Below the pieces are notes generated by a model. The model was not told where the DNA came from, searched no databases, and saw only the letters and a program-made list of their open reading frames with translations. Shown here one piece after another: positions 22,038 to 33,965 of a stretch of 64,000 nucleotides of DNA (position 1 is its first letter; each line of letters opens with the position of its first letter). Location of the stretch: the NCBI RefSeq assembly GCF_043290135.1, contig NC_134709.1, forward strand, positions 68,670,956-68,734,955, in the 5' to 3' direction. The stretch comes from Rhipicephalus microplus (lineage: Eukaryota > Arthropoda > Arachnida > Ixodida > Ixodidae). A program made the position numbers and the translations under genes.

Positions 22038-24473
22038 ATGGAGAACCTTAAAGTGAAGGAACTCATCGAAATTTGTGAGAAACTCGGCATTACTTTGGGC
22101 CGTGCGAAACGAAAGCAAGCGATCCTTGAGATCATGAAGCATGAGGGAGTGTCGGCTGTGGAAGTCGATGAGGCCTGGGTGGATATCAAAGCACGCCGCG
22201 AGGAGGCTGAAAGGCGAGAAGCTCGCGAACGTGAGGAGGCTGAAAGGCGCGAAGCTCGCGAAGAAGCGTAAAGGCGCGAAGCTCGCGAACGTGAAGAAGC
22301 TGAAAGGCGCGAACGTCGCGAGGAGGCCGAGAGACAGGAGCGCCTCGAGATGAAACGAATAGAATTGGCAATCCTACAGTGTTCGCAGGCGCCTAGCGTA
22401 GCTTCTCCGATGATTCAGGTCAGCGGTTTTAGAATTCGGGACCAACTGCCACCGTTCGTAGTAGGCGAGGACATGGCGAAGTATCTCGTCAAGTTTGAAC
22501 ACTTCTGTGAGCGAAACGCTTTGGAGCGGTCTCTTTGGGCGCAGAACCTGTTAGCTCTTCTTCCCGGCGAAGTGTCCGACGCGATAACTTGCTTGTCGAG
22601 GGAAGCGTTTGAGAGCTATGACGAGGTTAAGGAAGTGCTCTTGAGACGTTATAAGTTGTCACCCGAGGCTTTCAGGCAAAGGTTCCGGTATGCTGAAAAG
22701 GGGAATGAGTCACACGTTGACTTCGCGTTTCGTCTTAAGGCCGATTTAATTGAATGGCTCAAGGGCGAAGGTGTTTATGACGACCGCGATAGAGTGGTGG
22801 AATGCGTTGCATTGGAGCAATTCTACCGCTGCATCGAGGATAATGTCAGGCTTTGGCTGCAGGACAGACTTGGTGAAGTACAGCTAAACAAGGCAGCAGA
22901 GTTAGCTCAGGAGTATTATACTCGCCGAAAGTTGCACAGCAGGGCAGTGCGCGTTGAAAAGGATGAGAGAAAAGAGGGCTTTTCAAAGAAACCTGATCAA
23001 CGGAGACCCGCTCCGCACCGTAATTTCAAGAAGGACCCGTCTCTTACGAAGGACAGTGTAGGGGAAGGGCAAACAGAAGCGGAAAATTCGAGTGAGGTTT
23101 CTACCACACAGGCATTTGAATCGGAAAACAAACGGAAGCCGCTAATCTGCTACAACTGCAGAAAGGAAGGACACATCGCGAGAAACTGCCAGGATAAGTT
23201 TGCCTTCGCAACGATTCGAGAATCGAAAAAAAACATGCGGTTGTTGGAGCCGTATCTCCAAGAAATTAGGGTGAATGAGAAAACGTGCCGAGCACTTAGA
23301 GACTCAGCGGCAACCATGGACGTTGTCCATCCTTCATTGGTGTCTCCGGATGACTTTACAGGAGAATGCGCGTGGATCAGGCAAGTCGCCGAGGAGCAGA
23401 GTGTTCGCTTACCAATCGCCACGGTTGTCATAGAAGGCCCGTTCGGTAAAATTCACACCGAAGCGGCTGTGTCTGCCGCGCTAAATGATCGTTTTCCTTA
23501 TCTTTTCTCCAACAACTCAGAGCAGCTTCTCAAAGAGCAGGGCAAATCGTTCTTCCCCAACTTAGCGTGCATGGCCCTCACGCGATCGCAAGCGCGGAAG
23601 CTATCGCGGCAGCTTGATCTGGTTCAGTGCAGTGAACTCTCAAGTGACCTTGTCGGCGGGTCGACGGAACCCCAGAAAGGAAATTTTCCGCATGAGTCAT
23701 GTGAGCAGTCACGCGAGCGGCCCGTCGCGGAAGCGGCCAGCGCGGTATGCGTAGGGGGAGACGACATGGCGCCATTGATTCAGAGCGAGAGGGTTGCAAC
23801 GCTGTCGCCTGTAGCGGAAAGTTGGAGCGAGCTGCCGAGAGTTGATCGAGAGACGCTCATTCGAGAGCAGCGTGAGGATCTCTCGATTGAAGCGCTAGTG
23901 GAAAGCCACAAAAACGCGGCACAAGTGCTGTCGAAGGAGCACTACGAGAAATCGGTGAAGAAGCGCGCTTTTGAAGTTGATAATCAGGTAATGCTGCTGC
24001 AGCCGTCCAAAAGGAACAAGCTTGAGATTCATTGGGAAGGGCCCGCCAAAGTGATATCGAAGCTTCCCGATACGAATTATGAAGTGAAGTTAGGAAGGCG
24101 GCGGAACAAAATTTATCACAGGAACTTGAAAGCAGTCGTAAATTTACTTTTAGGTGCTTTAGAGGAAGAGGGAGAGGAAGTTTTGAGTACTAGTGAGGTA
24201 ATCGAAGGGGGATCGAAAGTAATCTGGGAGCAGATAAACCTAGAGCCTAGGTTAAGTGAAGCCCGGAAGGAGGACCTGAGAAGGATTGTTTCCGAGTTTA
24301 GAGACGTGTTTTCGGACCGCCCCGGAAACACGAGGGTGATCGAACACGATATCGAGCTAAGCGGTGAGGAGTCAATCCGTAGCAAGCCGTATCGTTGTTC
24401 CCCTGTGCAACGTCGCAAGTGTGAGCCGCTCTTGGTGCCGCATAGGTATCGTCGCCTAAAAGTGGCCGGTTAA
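22038..24473 (+). pseudogene. gag-pol: gag-protease with fused integrase tail and RT head
   Basis: From the ATG at 22038 a single frame runs to TAA 24471-24473, broken only by TAA 22269-22271 inside a Glu/Arg-rich coiled-coil repeat (EEAERREAR units; a GAA codon has become TAA). Domains: a SCAN-like gag helix bundle (about 22440-22690, 'MAKYLVKFEHFCERN'), a CCHC knuckle 'CYNCRKEGHIARNC' (about 23146), and a retropepsin-like site 'LRDSAATMDVV' with D-S-A at 23301-23309. An integrase C-terminal GPY/F-type module follows ('EIHWEGPAKVISKLPD', about 24025-24080) and then the RT N-terminus ('EFRDVFSDRPG', 'IRSKPYRCSP'). The zinc and DDE parts of integrase are missing between about 23910 and 23940. 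RT is lost after about 24410. Confidence 0.85.
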
Positions 24474-25172
24474 GAGCATGTTGCTCCACAGCGCAACTTT
24501 GACGTTCGCTATCAAAAAAAAAAGGGGGGGGGGAAGCTAAGCGCAAATGCAGGTGCATTGAGCAGTGCGTTCTAGCTAGTACCTTCTCAACCTTTCGGTT
24601 TCTCGCTGGGAATTCGGGGCAAAATTTTGACCTCATCACGACCTGGGCTGAGCACTCTCGTTCAGAGTGATCTCAAGGGGCCAACTTTATGTGGTATTCT
24701 AATTCGTTGCGTTGTTGTAAGTGTGAAAAATTCAAGTTCTTACTTTAAGAGTCTTGTGTCCCACATGTGCCTCTTGATGCAGAGGGAACAAAATACCGAT
24801 AGACACGTAGATAGGTATATGTTGTACTATACTTCGTCTGGTGTTCTGTTGGGTGACCGAGGGCACTTGCTTGTGTCGTGTGTTGTCTGTTGTCGAACCG
24901 TTCTTAGCAAGTTGCAGAACCATCGACAAGTGCTGAAACCGAAGATGGTCAGAAGAGACTAGCGAAGTTGGCCAGCAAGTTGTGGCGACGAGCCAGTGGA
25001 GCTGGGATCTGTCGTCAAGAATGGGATGTGTCCCCGGAACAGAGTCTGGAGCTGCATTCTCCCCATGGCCCTGGAGGCGAACCTGGAGGGACCTGGCGAA
25101 CGAGCGCGCCTGTCATCCGAGCCCCGTGGAAGCAGCTCGGCTTTTCGGCGCATTGTCTGGCGGCGGGGGTGC
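24474..25172 (+). other. Untranslated 3' part of the Gmr1-like element
   Basis: No RT, RNase H or other domain is visible. It has an A10G10 run near 24515-24534 and ends in a G-rich polypurine-like tract (GGCGGCGGGGG, about 25160-25170) abutting the 3' LTR. Confidence 0.6.
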
Positions 25173-25822
25173 TGTTATGCCTGCGAGTCCACAGCGAACG
25201 GCCGTGCCTCTGAAAAAGGCAATCTGTGTCAAGGCCAGCCGCGAGCCCGCCTGACGCGATCAACAACCCAACGGCGTCAGCACGCCACGGCGCCTTTCTG
25301 TCGGCGCCTCTCTGGCGCCCAAGTGCAGTGAGTCAGCGCACGTGCCAGCGAGCCCGTCGAGTAAACAACGGGCGTCTTCATGTCTGGGGGTCTGATGCAT
25401 TGCGCGGCGACCCCATTGGAGGAGTGTGCCCTGACGACCAGCGGCGCTTCTGGTTGGACATTTGAGTTGGACCCGGTGCATATAAAAGAAGCCCTGCGGC
25501 GCGTCGCGATCGGCGGTCCTAGGGAAAGCTGACCTGTGTGTCAGATCGAACCCGTTTTAGAGCAGACCTATGTGTTAGAGAGGAGAGCTCGGCTCTTCGA
25601 GTCTCTGTCGGCCCCAGTGCCGAATTTGTAATGCCTCTGTATATATGCTGTACATAAACCTTGTTTAACTCACCGTCGTCTCGTCCGCTCGTCTTATCAG
25701 CTCTGCGCAGAAGCAGTCGCGAGCTGATAAACATACGCTACCAAACGGCTGGTGACCTTCCCGGCGGAGTTGGAAGCAGTGGCGCCTTCGGGACCGTGTT
25801 GGCGTCGCCGTCTTTCGCAACA
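25173..25822 (+). repeat. 3' LTR of the Gmr1-like element
   Basis: 650 bp, two visible differences from the 5' LTR. The host flank after it begins GGTTATAAC. Confidence 0.93.
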
Positions 25823-26060
25823 GGTTATAACAAGCAGCCCGTATTTTGCTGAGCTGTCCCAGAACTTTTCAGGCACTAGCTGTCCCGAGCCCTTTCATGG
25901 ACAGCTACATGTCCACAATTGGTTCCGTACCGTCCGGTTAGCAGTACTTATCTGATGCGACGCCCAGCCACAACAATGGCCTCGCACAAAAAAGAACCTT
26001 CTAATTTGTTGATATTGCATTAAGTGATTCACCCTTGAAACTAAACCACAATTTTAACGC

Positions 26061-26600
26061 GATGGTTTGCTGTCGGCGTGGATCTCGATGTCGGTGCCCG
26101 CATCGTTGGTTGTGAGCGAAAAATCATCTTATGCGAGACCGAAAAGTCGAGACTGATGCTAATAAAACAAATGTTTAAAAAACCCAGGGGCCTAAGGGAG
26201 GACCGAATCCAGGTCGTTCGCGTGGCAAGCGGATGTTCTACCACATAGCCTCACGTCTGCTTGTTAATACAGTGAAAAGAACTTCCTCTGCTTGGAAATG
26301 CAGCGAAAGTAGCTTTCATGCTTTACAAGCACACGTGCCCTGTATACATGCTTCACAATGCGACATGAAATATTGCAGTCATAATGCGTGGTACAATCGC
26401 CCATTGCCAGCGGGCGTCAAAACATGTGATTATCAAAATTGTTTTGTGGTTTAAACTCGGTCACCCACTACAAAAGGCACACGTTACGGCGCCTATTCCC
26501 TTAAGGCAACGTAGTGGATGAACAGTAAGATCGAAAAGGTTTCATTCACTCAGTTTTTCAAGTACGCACTAGGAACAAGATATCGCTATTGTGTTCATCT
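26061..26600 (+). repeat. Dispersed repeat R1, copy 1 (contains a tRNA-like block)
   Basis: Shares blocks with 28212-28490 and 29650-29935: 'ttcctctgcttggaaatgca', 'tacatgcttcacaat' and 'caagtacgcactaggaac'. 26195-26245 read in reverse has a tRNA-like GTGGTAGAACATCCGCTTGC head. No open frame of note. Confidence 0.6.
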
Positions 26601-28211
26601 CCTCAAGGCGAAGCTTTAGGGCCCACTATTTTTTTTTCATTTTCTTTTCTATCAGGTTTTTGTTAGTCTGTACACTTCCTTCTATAGCGTTGCTGTTATT
26701 GACTCTACATTTAATTTGCCATACAATTTCACATTTAACCCGTGTTTAGTGTTTTGCAGCTACGTGAACAAAAAAGGATGCCCGAGCAAAATAAGCACGA
26801 ATGAGTCCTCTAAACAATTAACTTAAACGAGAACCGCAAGTTTATATAGCCCGACTGTTCATCGTTGTTTTGCCTCTCTTTATAATTGGCCTGCAGACCA
26901 TCGCCACAGCTGCGGCAAAGCTTTTCACTCGTGCTTGCAAGATTTTCCCATTATAGAGTAACAGTGGTGCGAAACGAGCTGTGCTATTGGAACCCGGTAA
27001 ATATCCTTTCAATGTTTATGCTTGTTTTTTTTTCTGAATATCCATCACGACAGCACGAGTCATCTCTACAGTAACATTATGCTTTGTACCGTGTCGGTGA
27101 GAGCATAGGTGAGTGAGAGGTTGGTGCTCCTTTTAGATGAATGGGGTCGCCTTCCCTTCGTCATCTACGGGGAGTGCCGAGTCTGGCCCCAATATCACTG
27201 CTCACTCGGATTCTGCGCCTTCACTGTTTCAAGTGGGTCACGGCAGTAGAGTTTTCGGCAATAATGCAGGGGCAGAGCCACGACTTTCTTACCGAGAAGG
27301 TGAAGGGGGGGGGGGGCACCGACGACAAGTGAGTTCCGTCAGGCGGGCAGAAAGACGGGGAAGTTGTGAGTTGCGTTTGGGCAAGGTTTCCTTTTGGGAG
27401 GCTCCAGCACCCCTCCCCTCTTTCGCAAGCGCTGATCCCCAGCGATAATGACGTCCGGGGACACTTTGCAATTCTATGAGCTGTTTGCTTACCACGTTTA
27501 TTCATGAAGGCCAGGGACCAAATGCACGCATTAGTTTGAAGTGCTTCATCGCTCAGTGATCATTTCAGTATTCACTGAGAAGCCTGTTCTCTTTCAGTAC
27601 TAATCAATATGGCGCAGCAACAATGTGCCACCCTCCCTCCTTGAAGAAGAACACTGCGCCTGTCTATGGGTGAGAAGATTAGTGCTGAGTATGTCAATAG
27701 ACTTTGTGCAGTAAGAAAATTAACAATATCTTGAGCAAGTGCGAATGATGCTGCTGTTTTCAACAAAATGTTATGATGCAAGACAGGAAGAGTTCATTTG
27801 GTTCTTCAGTTGACTTCGGCTTGACTTAGCGAGTGACAGCGGGAAGCATTTCAAATCCTCCTTTTTTACAGCATGAATACTTTCCAGACACCAGTATTTC
27901 TGGTCGCTTGGTTGTTAGTTGTAGAACTGTATCACGCTCATACAAGTGTATTGTGAATAAATAGTTGCGCAGAACTCTTTTGTTGCAAGTTGTCGGATTT
28001 TGATACACCCACTTTTGGAGATGTCGCTTTCACTGCGTGCTGATTGGCTTGTTGAGGAAAGGCGCGCAAGGGTTTTCTGAATTCATTGCATACGCAACCT
28101 TTTACTCCATGCAAGGCGGACAATGATAGGAGACACGAGATTGTACGTCACGCAAAGCGACACTGTCGCCGAAGGTGGCTGTCTAAAACTACGTCCCTAT
28201 GATTATTATGC
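26601..28211. other. No recognisable gene
   Basis: Contains a G12-type run near 27306-27319. The frames at 27137-27505 are GC-rich but show no domain, splice support or codon pattern I would trust. Confidence 0.4.
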
Positions 28212-28489
28212 ACGCAGTGAGCTTGGTGTTTTAAGGTGATAGCGTTAAAGAGCATGTTTCGCAGAAATTTGGGCGTCTGCGTCGTTAGTTATGAGCAAAA
28301 TATCATCATCTTTGCGTGACCAAAAAAATCAAGAAAGATGCAAATAAAATAAACAATTACAATTCCGGGTCTGAGTGAGGAGCAGACCCGTGCTGTTTGC
28401 GAAGCAAGCGGTAGTTCTACCACAGCAGCCACGAGTCTACTCGTGAATAAGATGAAAATAACTTCCTCTGCTTGGAAATGCAGTGAAAG

Positions 28490-28700
28490 GAACCTTTACA
28501 GCGACAGCTATTGTGAGATCCCAAAGCGGGTCATGTGTGGCGCCATAGTTGTCCGCCACCGCCGCTGCCGGTGTCCGTAACCACTATCACCCGAAAAAAA
28601 AATCTCGTAAATAAAAAAAAAACACCAAGGACGCAGTGGGATTTCAATCCGGTTTCTTTGCGAGCCATACTAGTGTTCTACCACTGAGTGGCTCCGGTGT
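28490..28700 (-). mobile_element. tRNA-headed SINE, family 3, copy 1
   Basis: Read on the minus strand: a tRNA-like head with 'cagtggtagaacactagt' and degenerate box B 'gattgaaatcccac', a T-rich linker, 'ggttacggacaccggc' with a GGC-repeat, then 'gatctcacaatagct'. The same order occurs at 39230-39425 on the plus strand. Confidence 0.55.
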
Positions 28701-29344
28701 TTTGAACTTCTTTGCAAATTTGCCCTGCAAGCAGGCTTCATGACGGGGGGTGGGGGGGAGGTGGAGTGATTATAAATGAAAAGAAGAGAAAATTGAGCCC
28801 CGTAACTGTCTTTCAGGGGGAAGACACCTCAATGGTAGCTCACGAGAGATGGGGGTAGAGATGGGAAATGAAGGATAGGATTAAAAGGTAGGGAGATAGC
28901 GAGAGAGGAAGGAGAGAGCGAGGTGCTGGGGCAGGGAGCGACGGAAGTAAGGAGAAGACAGGAAAGACGGACACGGTTGTAGGAGTCCGAGGATGGGGCA
29001 CTACTGGCGAGAGCTCTTGTCGGCGACAGGAGATGGCGTATGGCTAATCCAGTCGGCCAGATCTATGCTGTTGTCGTCGTAAGGAACCGGTGTCAGGAGG
29101 TGGCTATAGGACCAAACCAGTTGGCCAGAGCTGCACTGTCGTCGGAGATCGCGAGGGCACAACCGGTCGGCACGGAATCCAGTGAGCGAGTGAAAGGAAT
29201 CGCGTTAGTATGAGTAATAAAATGTTTTAGAATTCAATGAAACAAGAAGGCGTCAGAATGCGAATTGTGTGACGAGTGAATCATACGTTGTTCCAACCTA
29301 TTACAAAAGCTTGTTCTTGATCACCTGTTAACTGTGACGCATAC

Positions 29345-29640
29345 CTACTCAAGGCCTAATTCTTCATCGTCGTCTGCCACCGCATAAAAGTTTTGCAAGT
29401 CTTCAGCAGATACCATGCTTCTCCGAAAAAAATACGAAGGAAAACATAGTGAATGCCGGCCTACTGAATACCCAGCAAGTGTGCTTTGGTACCCAGCAAG
29501 TGTGCAGCAAGAATGCCGGCCTACTGGGTACCCAGCAAGTGGGTACCCAGCAAGTGTGCTTGTAGCATTTTCCCAAAGAGTGCTTAGAGATGGCTCTGAA
29601 AGGCCACTCTTCCAGCTTTCGTTGTGACTGCACTGGGCGT
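29345..29640 (+). repeat. Dispersed repeat R2 with tandem TACCCAGCAAGTGTGC units
   Basis: Four units of (G)TACCCAGCAAGTGTGC or close variants lie between 29468 and 29562, separated by 'gaatgccggcctact' spacers. The flanks ('aattcttcatcgtcgtc' and 'gagtgctta') correspond to an inverted copy at 38880-39090, which has one unit only. Confidence 0.6.
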
Positions 29641-30116
29641 TCCGCGCAGGCCTCATGGTTTCATGCTTTCCAAACACACGTGTCTTGTACACATGCTTCA
29701 CAATACAACATGATCTGTTGCTGCATTATTACGTGGTGCTAGCATACGTTGCCATGGTGCGTCATAACGTGGCATTACAATGACTTCATAGTTTAAAGGC
29801 AGTGACCCGCTACAAAAGGGACACACACTACAACCCCTTTAAGGCCACGTAGTGGCTGCATAGCAAGTTCGAAAACATTCCATACACTAAGTGTTTCAAG
29901 TACGCACTAGGAACGGAATGTCGCTATCGCTTTTTATTGGCACAAACTTCCAGTTAAGATTTTGTTTCTGGTCAAGCAGTTACTTCCAGTTTTAAAAATA
30001 TTAATAAAAATCTTCTAAAGTAAACTAATCGATGGTTGAAGTTGAGTTATGCTGGGTGCATGTGATATCGGTGCATAACGCACTATTTAAGGTTAGTATT
30101 TTTTTTTCTTTTTCAG

Positions 30117-30204
30117 AAACAGAGACGTTTTGCATATGGCCAAGTCTTTTTGGATTCTCGTGACGTGCCTGTTTCTTGTGTGGACATCCATCGCATCCGC
30201 TGAA
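30117..30204 (+). CDS. Putative signal-peptide exon of a secreted peptide gene (gene A)
   Basis: A T-rich tract and TTTTTCAG acceptor end at 30116. After 19 bases, ATG 30136 opens a classical secretion signal: Lys near the start, a hydrophobic core 'FWILVTCLFLVW' and an Ala-Ser-Ala cleavage site before Glu. The exon may end at GAA|GTATTA (30205), a weak donor; read on in frame it meets TGA at 30211-30213. The signal aligns without gaps to the one at 41595 (W6 I7 L8, L12, V15 W16 T17, A22, V24 shared). The downstream partner would be the cysteine exon at 34535 in the same phase (0). A middle exon with a further cysteine may exist but I did not find it. No transcript evidence is available. Confidence 0.45.
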
Positions 30205-31310
30205 GTATTATGATGATTTATGTTATATTCACAGTCCTTTTTCTTTTGTTTTCTGGTAAAGCTTATTAATAGGCATGTTTAGTTTTGGATAACGCGAGCG
30301 TGATATAGAAATACGTGCTCATATTTCAAGTTTACAGAAAGCAATCGTTTTCGATAGCCGTAATAAAATCCCACTCTCAAAAGTTTTTAAATCGCGCAGC
30401 ACGCTGGGGCCGTGTAGACACGCAATATCGAACTTAGGTGCCACTGAATAAGTTACATACGATTGTGACGTTCAGGCCTTCAATGCCGTGGAAACTTACA
30501 GCGCAACGTTCTCTGGCTGCTGCTTCCTATAAGAGCACGTAATCCTTGCCTAAATTGTATGCTGGAAAACGTACTGTGCAGTCAGTCAAGTTGTCCATAG
30601 TAATGTCGAATAATTGTTACTTTAGCTCTACTGTAGATTAGGTAGGACAGCATATGAGTTTGGGAAGCACCTGAAAGGGTGAAAACGAAAGACAAAGACA
30701 AAAATAAAAAAGAGCTATGCTGTACGCACGCAAGCAGAGAGAGCGAGATACTCATTAGAAACAGTCTTGCTGTGTGCTTTTGCACTTGGTACTCGCCTTT
30801 TACAATATGAAGAGAGAGTGAAAGGCTTATGGCCAGTGGATACCTTGGTGATGTTTCCCACATACGTGACACGTTACTGGCACGAACACCGACTAACACA
30901 GACGACTAACACAGACGAGCACCGACAAACACAGACTAGCAATGCAAGAAGAAAAACGTACAGCGCAAGACGCATGGGATTCACGACACAATTGCAAGAA
31001 ATGTTTAAACACTAAATATTGTTACGGGGAAGATTTATTTACCAAGAACTGGTCTTGCTAACGGCTTAAAGAGCGCACAGTCATGCAGGCCAACGGGGAA
31101 GCTCGAGAGACCAACCGACAACAACCACGTTGTCATCTTCTTCATTTGGGTGCCAATTCAGCTCTGTCAGGCGACAGTTCCATACACGTATCAATATTAA
31201 GAGAAGTGGTTTTCCAATTCTTTTGTAAAGGTTTCCGATTGTATGACTTACGATAAGGGCCACTTAGCTGTCAGGATAAGTAATGCAGATTAACTGAATG
31301 AGTTCGCTGA
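30205..31310. other. No further exon identified
   Basis: Likely intron if gene A is real. It contains a short 'gactaacacaga' repeat near 30890-30950. Confidence 0.3.
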
Positions 31311-31314
31311 AATG

Positions 31315-31488
31315 TTGTGGGTGCATTTTCAATGTAGGCGAGTAAAGCTGTAGGCCCATGTGCACAGATTGGGTGCACGTTATACAAACCTAGGTGGTCG
31401 AAATTTCCGGGACCCTTCACTACAGCGCCTCTAATAATCATATGGTGGTTTTGGGACGTTAAACCCCACATATCAATCAATCAATGAT
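31315..31488 (+). mobile_element. Ruka SINE, 5'-truncated and diverged
   Basis: Starts within the body ('gcattttcaatg') and keeps 'gtaggccc', 'gtgcacgtta', 'gggacgttaaaccccacat' and the ATCA tail. Confidence 0.8.
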
Positions 31489-32550
31489 CGAAAGGTTGTG
31501 GTCATCTGGGATCTTCGAGCAACGACGCCAGCTAGACTAAGATAACCAGTATAGTTTGTACGATGGAGACTCTTCAAAATACCACGGTATCATTATACCA
31601 TATATCATCATCGAGGCTGAGTCATTGCAAGCGCTCATTGCAAATTAGTGCAAGCGTCGTTACATGTCGCAAACGTTTTTTTTTCTTTTTTGTCAGTCAT
31701 TGTAAATAAAATAAATTAGCAAGTATATGTTGGTTATTGTCACAGCACCTGTTCTTTCCGAAATCACATGAACTGTATTTACCATCGCTAGTGATTACGA
31801 AATATTTCATGTTGTTATAATCAAACAAAAATCATCGTGTAGCGACTGCTGCGTATGCCACGAAGGCGCTACAGTAGGTTAAAAAAAGTATAGAAATAAG
31901 AGCTTTGTGTTCACTTGTTTTTAGCGGTGTACTCAAAATAAGTGGACAAAGACATTTTTGCTTTTGCCAAAGTGAAGTGCAGAGCGTCGGATAGATGAAA
32001 GAACACACACAACTACGACGACAAAAATACAATAGTGATGTTGTGGTAAGAATATTGGTGCTTTATTTTTATACTACGAGGAATGATTCGCGCTCTTCTT
32101 TTTATTCTCAGCACATTTGATCCAGTACTTACATCTGTTTTCCTGCATGCTCAGAAATATTCTTGTAACAGCTAACATGTGCACGAAATCAATGGTTCAT
32201 GTTCATGGGTAGGGTTACGTTGGGCATACATATATGAGCACTATTTGATTTAGTATAAGGAACAATTAACTGCCGGGATAATTATTAAAAATTACTCTAT
32301 TGTGTTCACCGAACAGCAGGTGGTTCTCTTGTGAGCGGTTGGGATGGTGGCGGCCCCTGGTGGAGCTGATCTCAGCCGAGCGCTTTTAGATCCACTTTGG
32401 CAGTGCTCAAAACACAGACGTACGGCACGGCTCACGAGCGGTTACATGCTAGTGCCAGTACCAAACTCCTACGTCAAGAATTACGGTCGCCTCCAATTAC
32501 TGATGCCTTATTTCTCTTTTATGACGTTAGTCCTTCTTGGGATACTACAG

Positions 32551-32786
32551 CCCTACCACGGTGATCTATAGTGGCCAAGGTACTAAGCTGCTGACCCGCA
32601 GGTCGCGGGATTGAATCCCGGCTGCGGCGGCTGCATTTTCGATGGAGGCGGAAGTGTTGTAGGCCCGTGTGCTCAGATTTAGGTGTACGTTAAAAAACCC
32701 CAGGTGGTCGACATTGCCGGAGCTCTCTACTACGGCGTCTCCCATAATCATGTGGTTTTGGGACGTTAAACCCCACATATTATCAT
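32551..32786 (+). mobile_element. Ruka SINE, full head, short tail
   Basis: Head 'ctaccacggtgatctatagtgg', box B 'gggattgaatcccgg' and the standard body, ending 'accccacatattatcatt'. No clear TSD. 31489-32550 before it has no identifiable gene. Confidence 0.88.
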
Positions 32787-33312
32787 TGGGATACTTGAAC
32801 GCAGAAATTTTGGCCTGTCTGTCAGTCTGTTTGTTCGTCGGTATTTTTGTATGTCCACAAAAAATTGAGCCACCCGGCCGAAGTTTGAGCACTTCCTGAA
32901 CGCAGTGATCTGAAACTGGTGGCTGTGTTCATACTTGTGAACATTGTCGATCAAAAAGCAAATATTACGCATATATGATACGCAATATCAATGCGCATTA
33001 GATTGAGTGTTGCATTACTAGAAAATAAATAGATACGTAAATTATAAACATCATTGTGTTTTTAGGGTGCGCTGGCAACGTGACGCCAAGCACGAAAGAG
33101 AGGGTGTTCCTAACACTTCGCTGAAAATGCGAAGTGTTAGGAACATGATACCAAAACACCCAGGCTTGCCTCTAGAAGACGCTAATTAGTAAGCGAGAAA
33201 TATGCACAAATAGAAACTGTGATTAGCGACGCCCCCTTGAAGTTGCCGTATCATTCGCCATGACGTTACATATTTTTTACGGCGTCTGCAATGACACATA
33301 CGTCATTGATAA

Positions 33313-33555
33313 TGATTGATTGATATGTGGGGTTTAACGTCCCAAAACCACCATATGATTAGGAGAGACGCCGTAGTGGAGGGCTGCGGAAATTTCGACA
33401 ACCTCGGGTTTTTTAACGTGCACACAAATCTGAGCACACGGGCCTACAACATTTCTGCCTCCATCGAAATTGCAGCCACCGCAGCCGGGATTCGATCCCG
33501 CAACCTGCGGGTCAGCAGCCCAGTACCTTAGCCACTAGACCACCGCGGCGGGGCA
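33313..33555 (-). mobile_element. Ruka SINE, near-perfect TSD
   Basis: Full-length minus-strand copy, from the (TGAT)n side at 33313 to the head CCCCGCCGCGG complement at about 33555. Flanks TCATTGATAAT (about 33302-33312) and TCATTTATAAT (about 33556-33566) match at 10 of 11 positions. Confidence 0.88.
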
Positions 33556-33965
33556 TCATTTATAATCGGCGAAAATGAAGGACATGGCCCTCTGAGGGGG
33601 TCACAGGCTTGATATATCAAGTTTGGGGATATTTTATTTTTTGGAACCGATGACGCTAAATTACGATAAATATATCTTGAAATCTGTGAAGTCACACGTG
33701 AACGACTCTGACGCGGTATTTGAAATTGGAACATTGACCTCAATTTTGGTTATTTGTTGATAAACCTATGATATTGAAATTAACAAAATTAGAGTTCCAA
33801 GAGTAGAGTTTATAAATCTAAACCGAATTATTGTTTCTCTTTGGTGCCCCTTTGAACATAGCGCATCGTCATGACATGGCGTATAATCAGAACAGAGTTT
33901 TTACACTGCGTAGACGATGCTTGCCTATAGGCTGGCACATTCCGAATTATTTTTCATAGGAAACA

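Larger units (their letters stand above)
21083..25822 (+). mobile_element. Recent, internally deleted Gmr1-like Ty3/gypsy element
   Basis: 4.74-kb element with 650-bp direct LTRs (TGTTATG...GCAACA) and a 4-bp TSD GGTT at 21079-21082 and 25823-25826. The LTRs differ at only two positions that I can see (21306/25396 and 21597/25687), so insertion is recent. Internally it has gag, protease, then only the C-terminal end of integrase, directly followed by the N-terminal end of RT. The integrase core and nearly all RT/RNase H are missing. Integrase before RT is the order of the Gmr1-like lineage of Ty3/gypsy and unlike 154-7561. It cannot move without help. Confidence 0.9.
28212..29935 (+). repeat. 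Dispersed repeat R1, copy 2, split by about 1.16 kb of other repeats
   Basis: 28212-28490 matches the left half of copy 1 and 29650-29935 the right half. The interruption (about 28491-29649) holds a minus-strand tRNA-SINE, a purine-rich low-complexity stretch (28740-28980) and a second dispersed repeat with tandem GTACCCAGCAAGTGTGC units. Confidence 0.55.

Noticed and set aside
27137..27505. Overlapping frames of about 100 codons on both strands
   Set aside because: GC-rich segment with a G run; no domain, no splice sites, and frames open on both strands.
31832..31875. Cys-rich reading (C-S-D-C-C-V-C) near 31840
   Set aside because: No splice acceptor, different spacing from the paired exons, and embedded in AT-rich sequence.
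33316..33531. Recurrent frames of about 70 codons starting Met-Ile-Asp-Met-Trp-Gly-Leu
   Set aside because: They are antisense readings of the Ruka SINE body repeated in every copy and are not a protein family.
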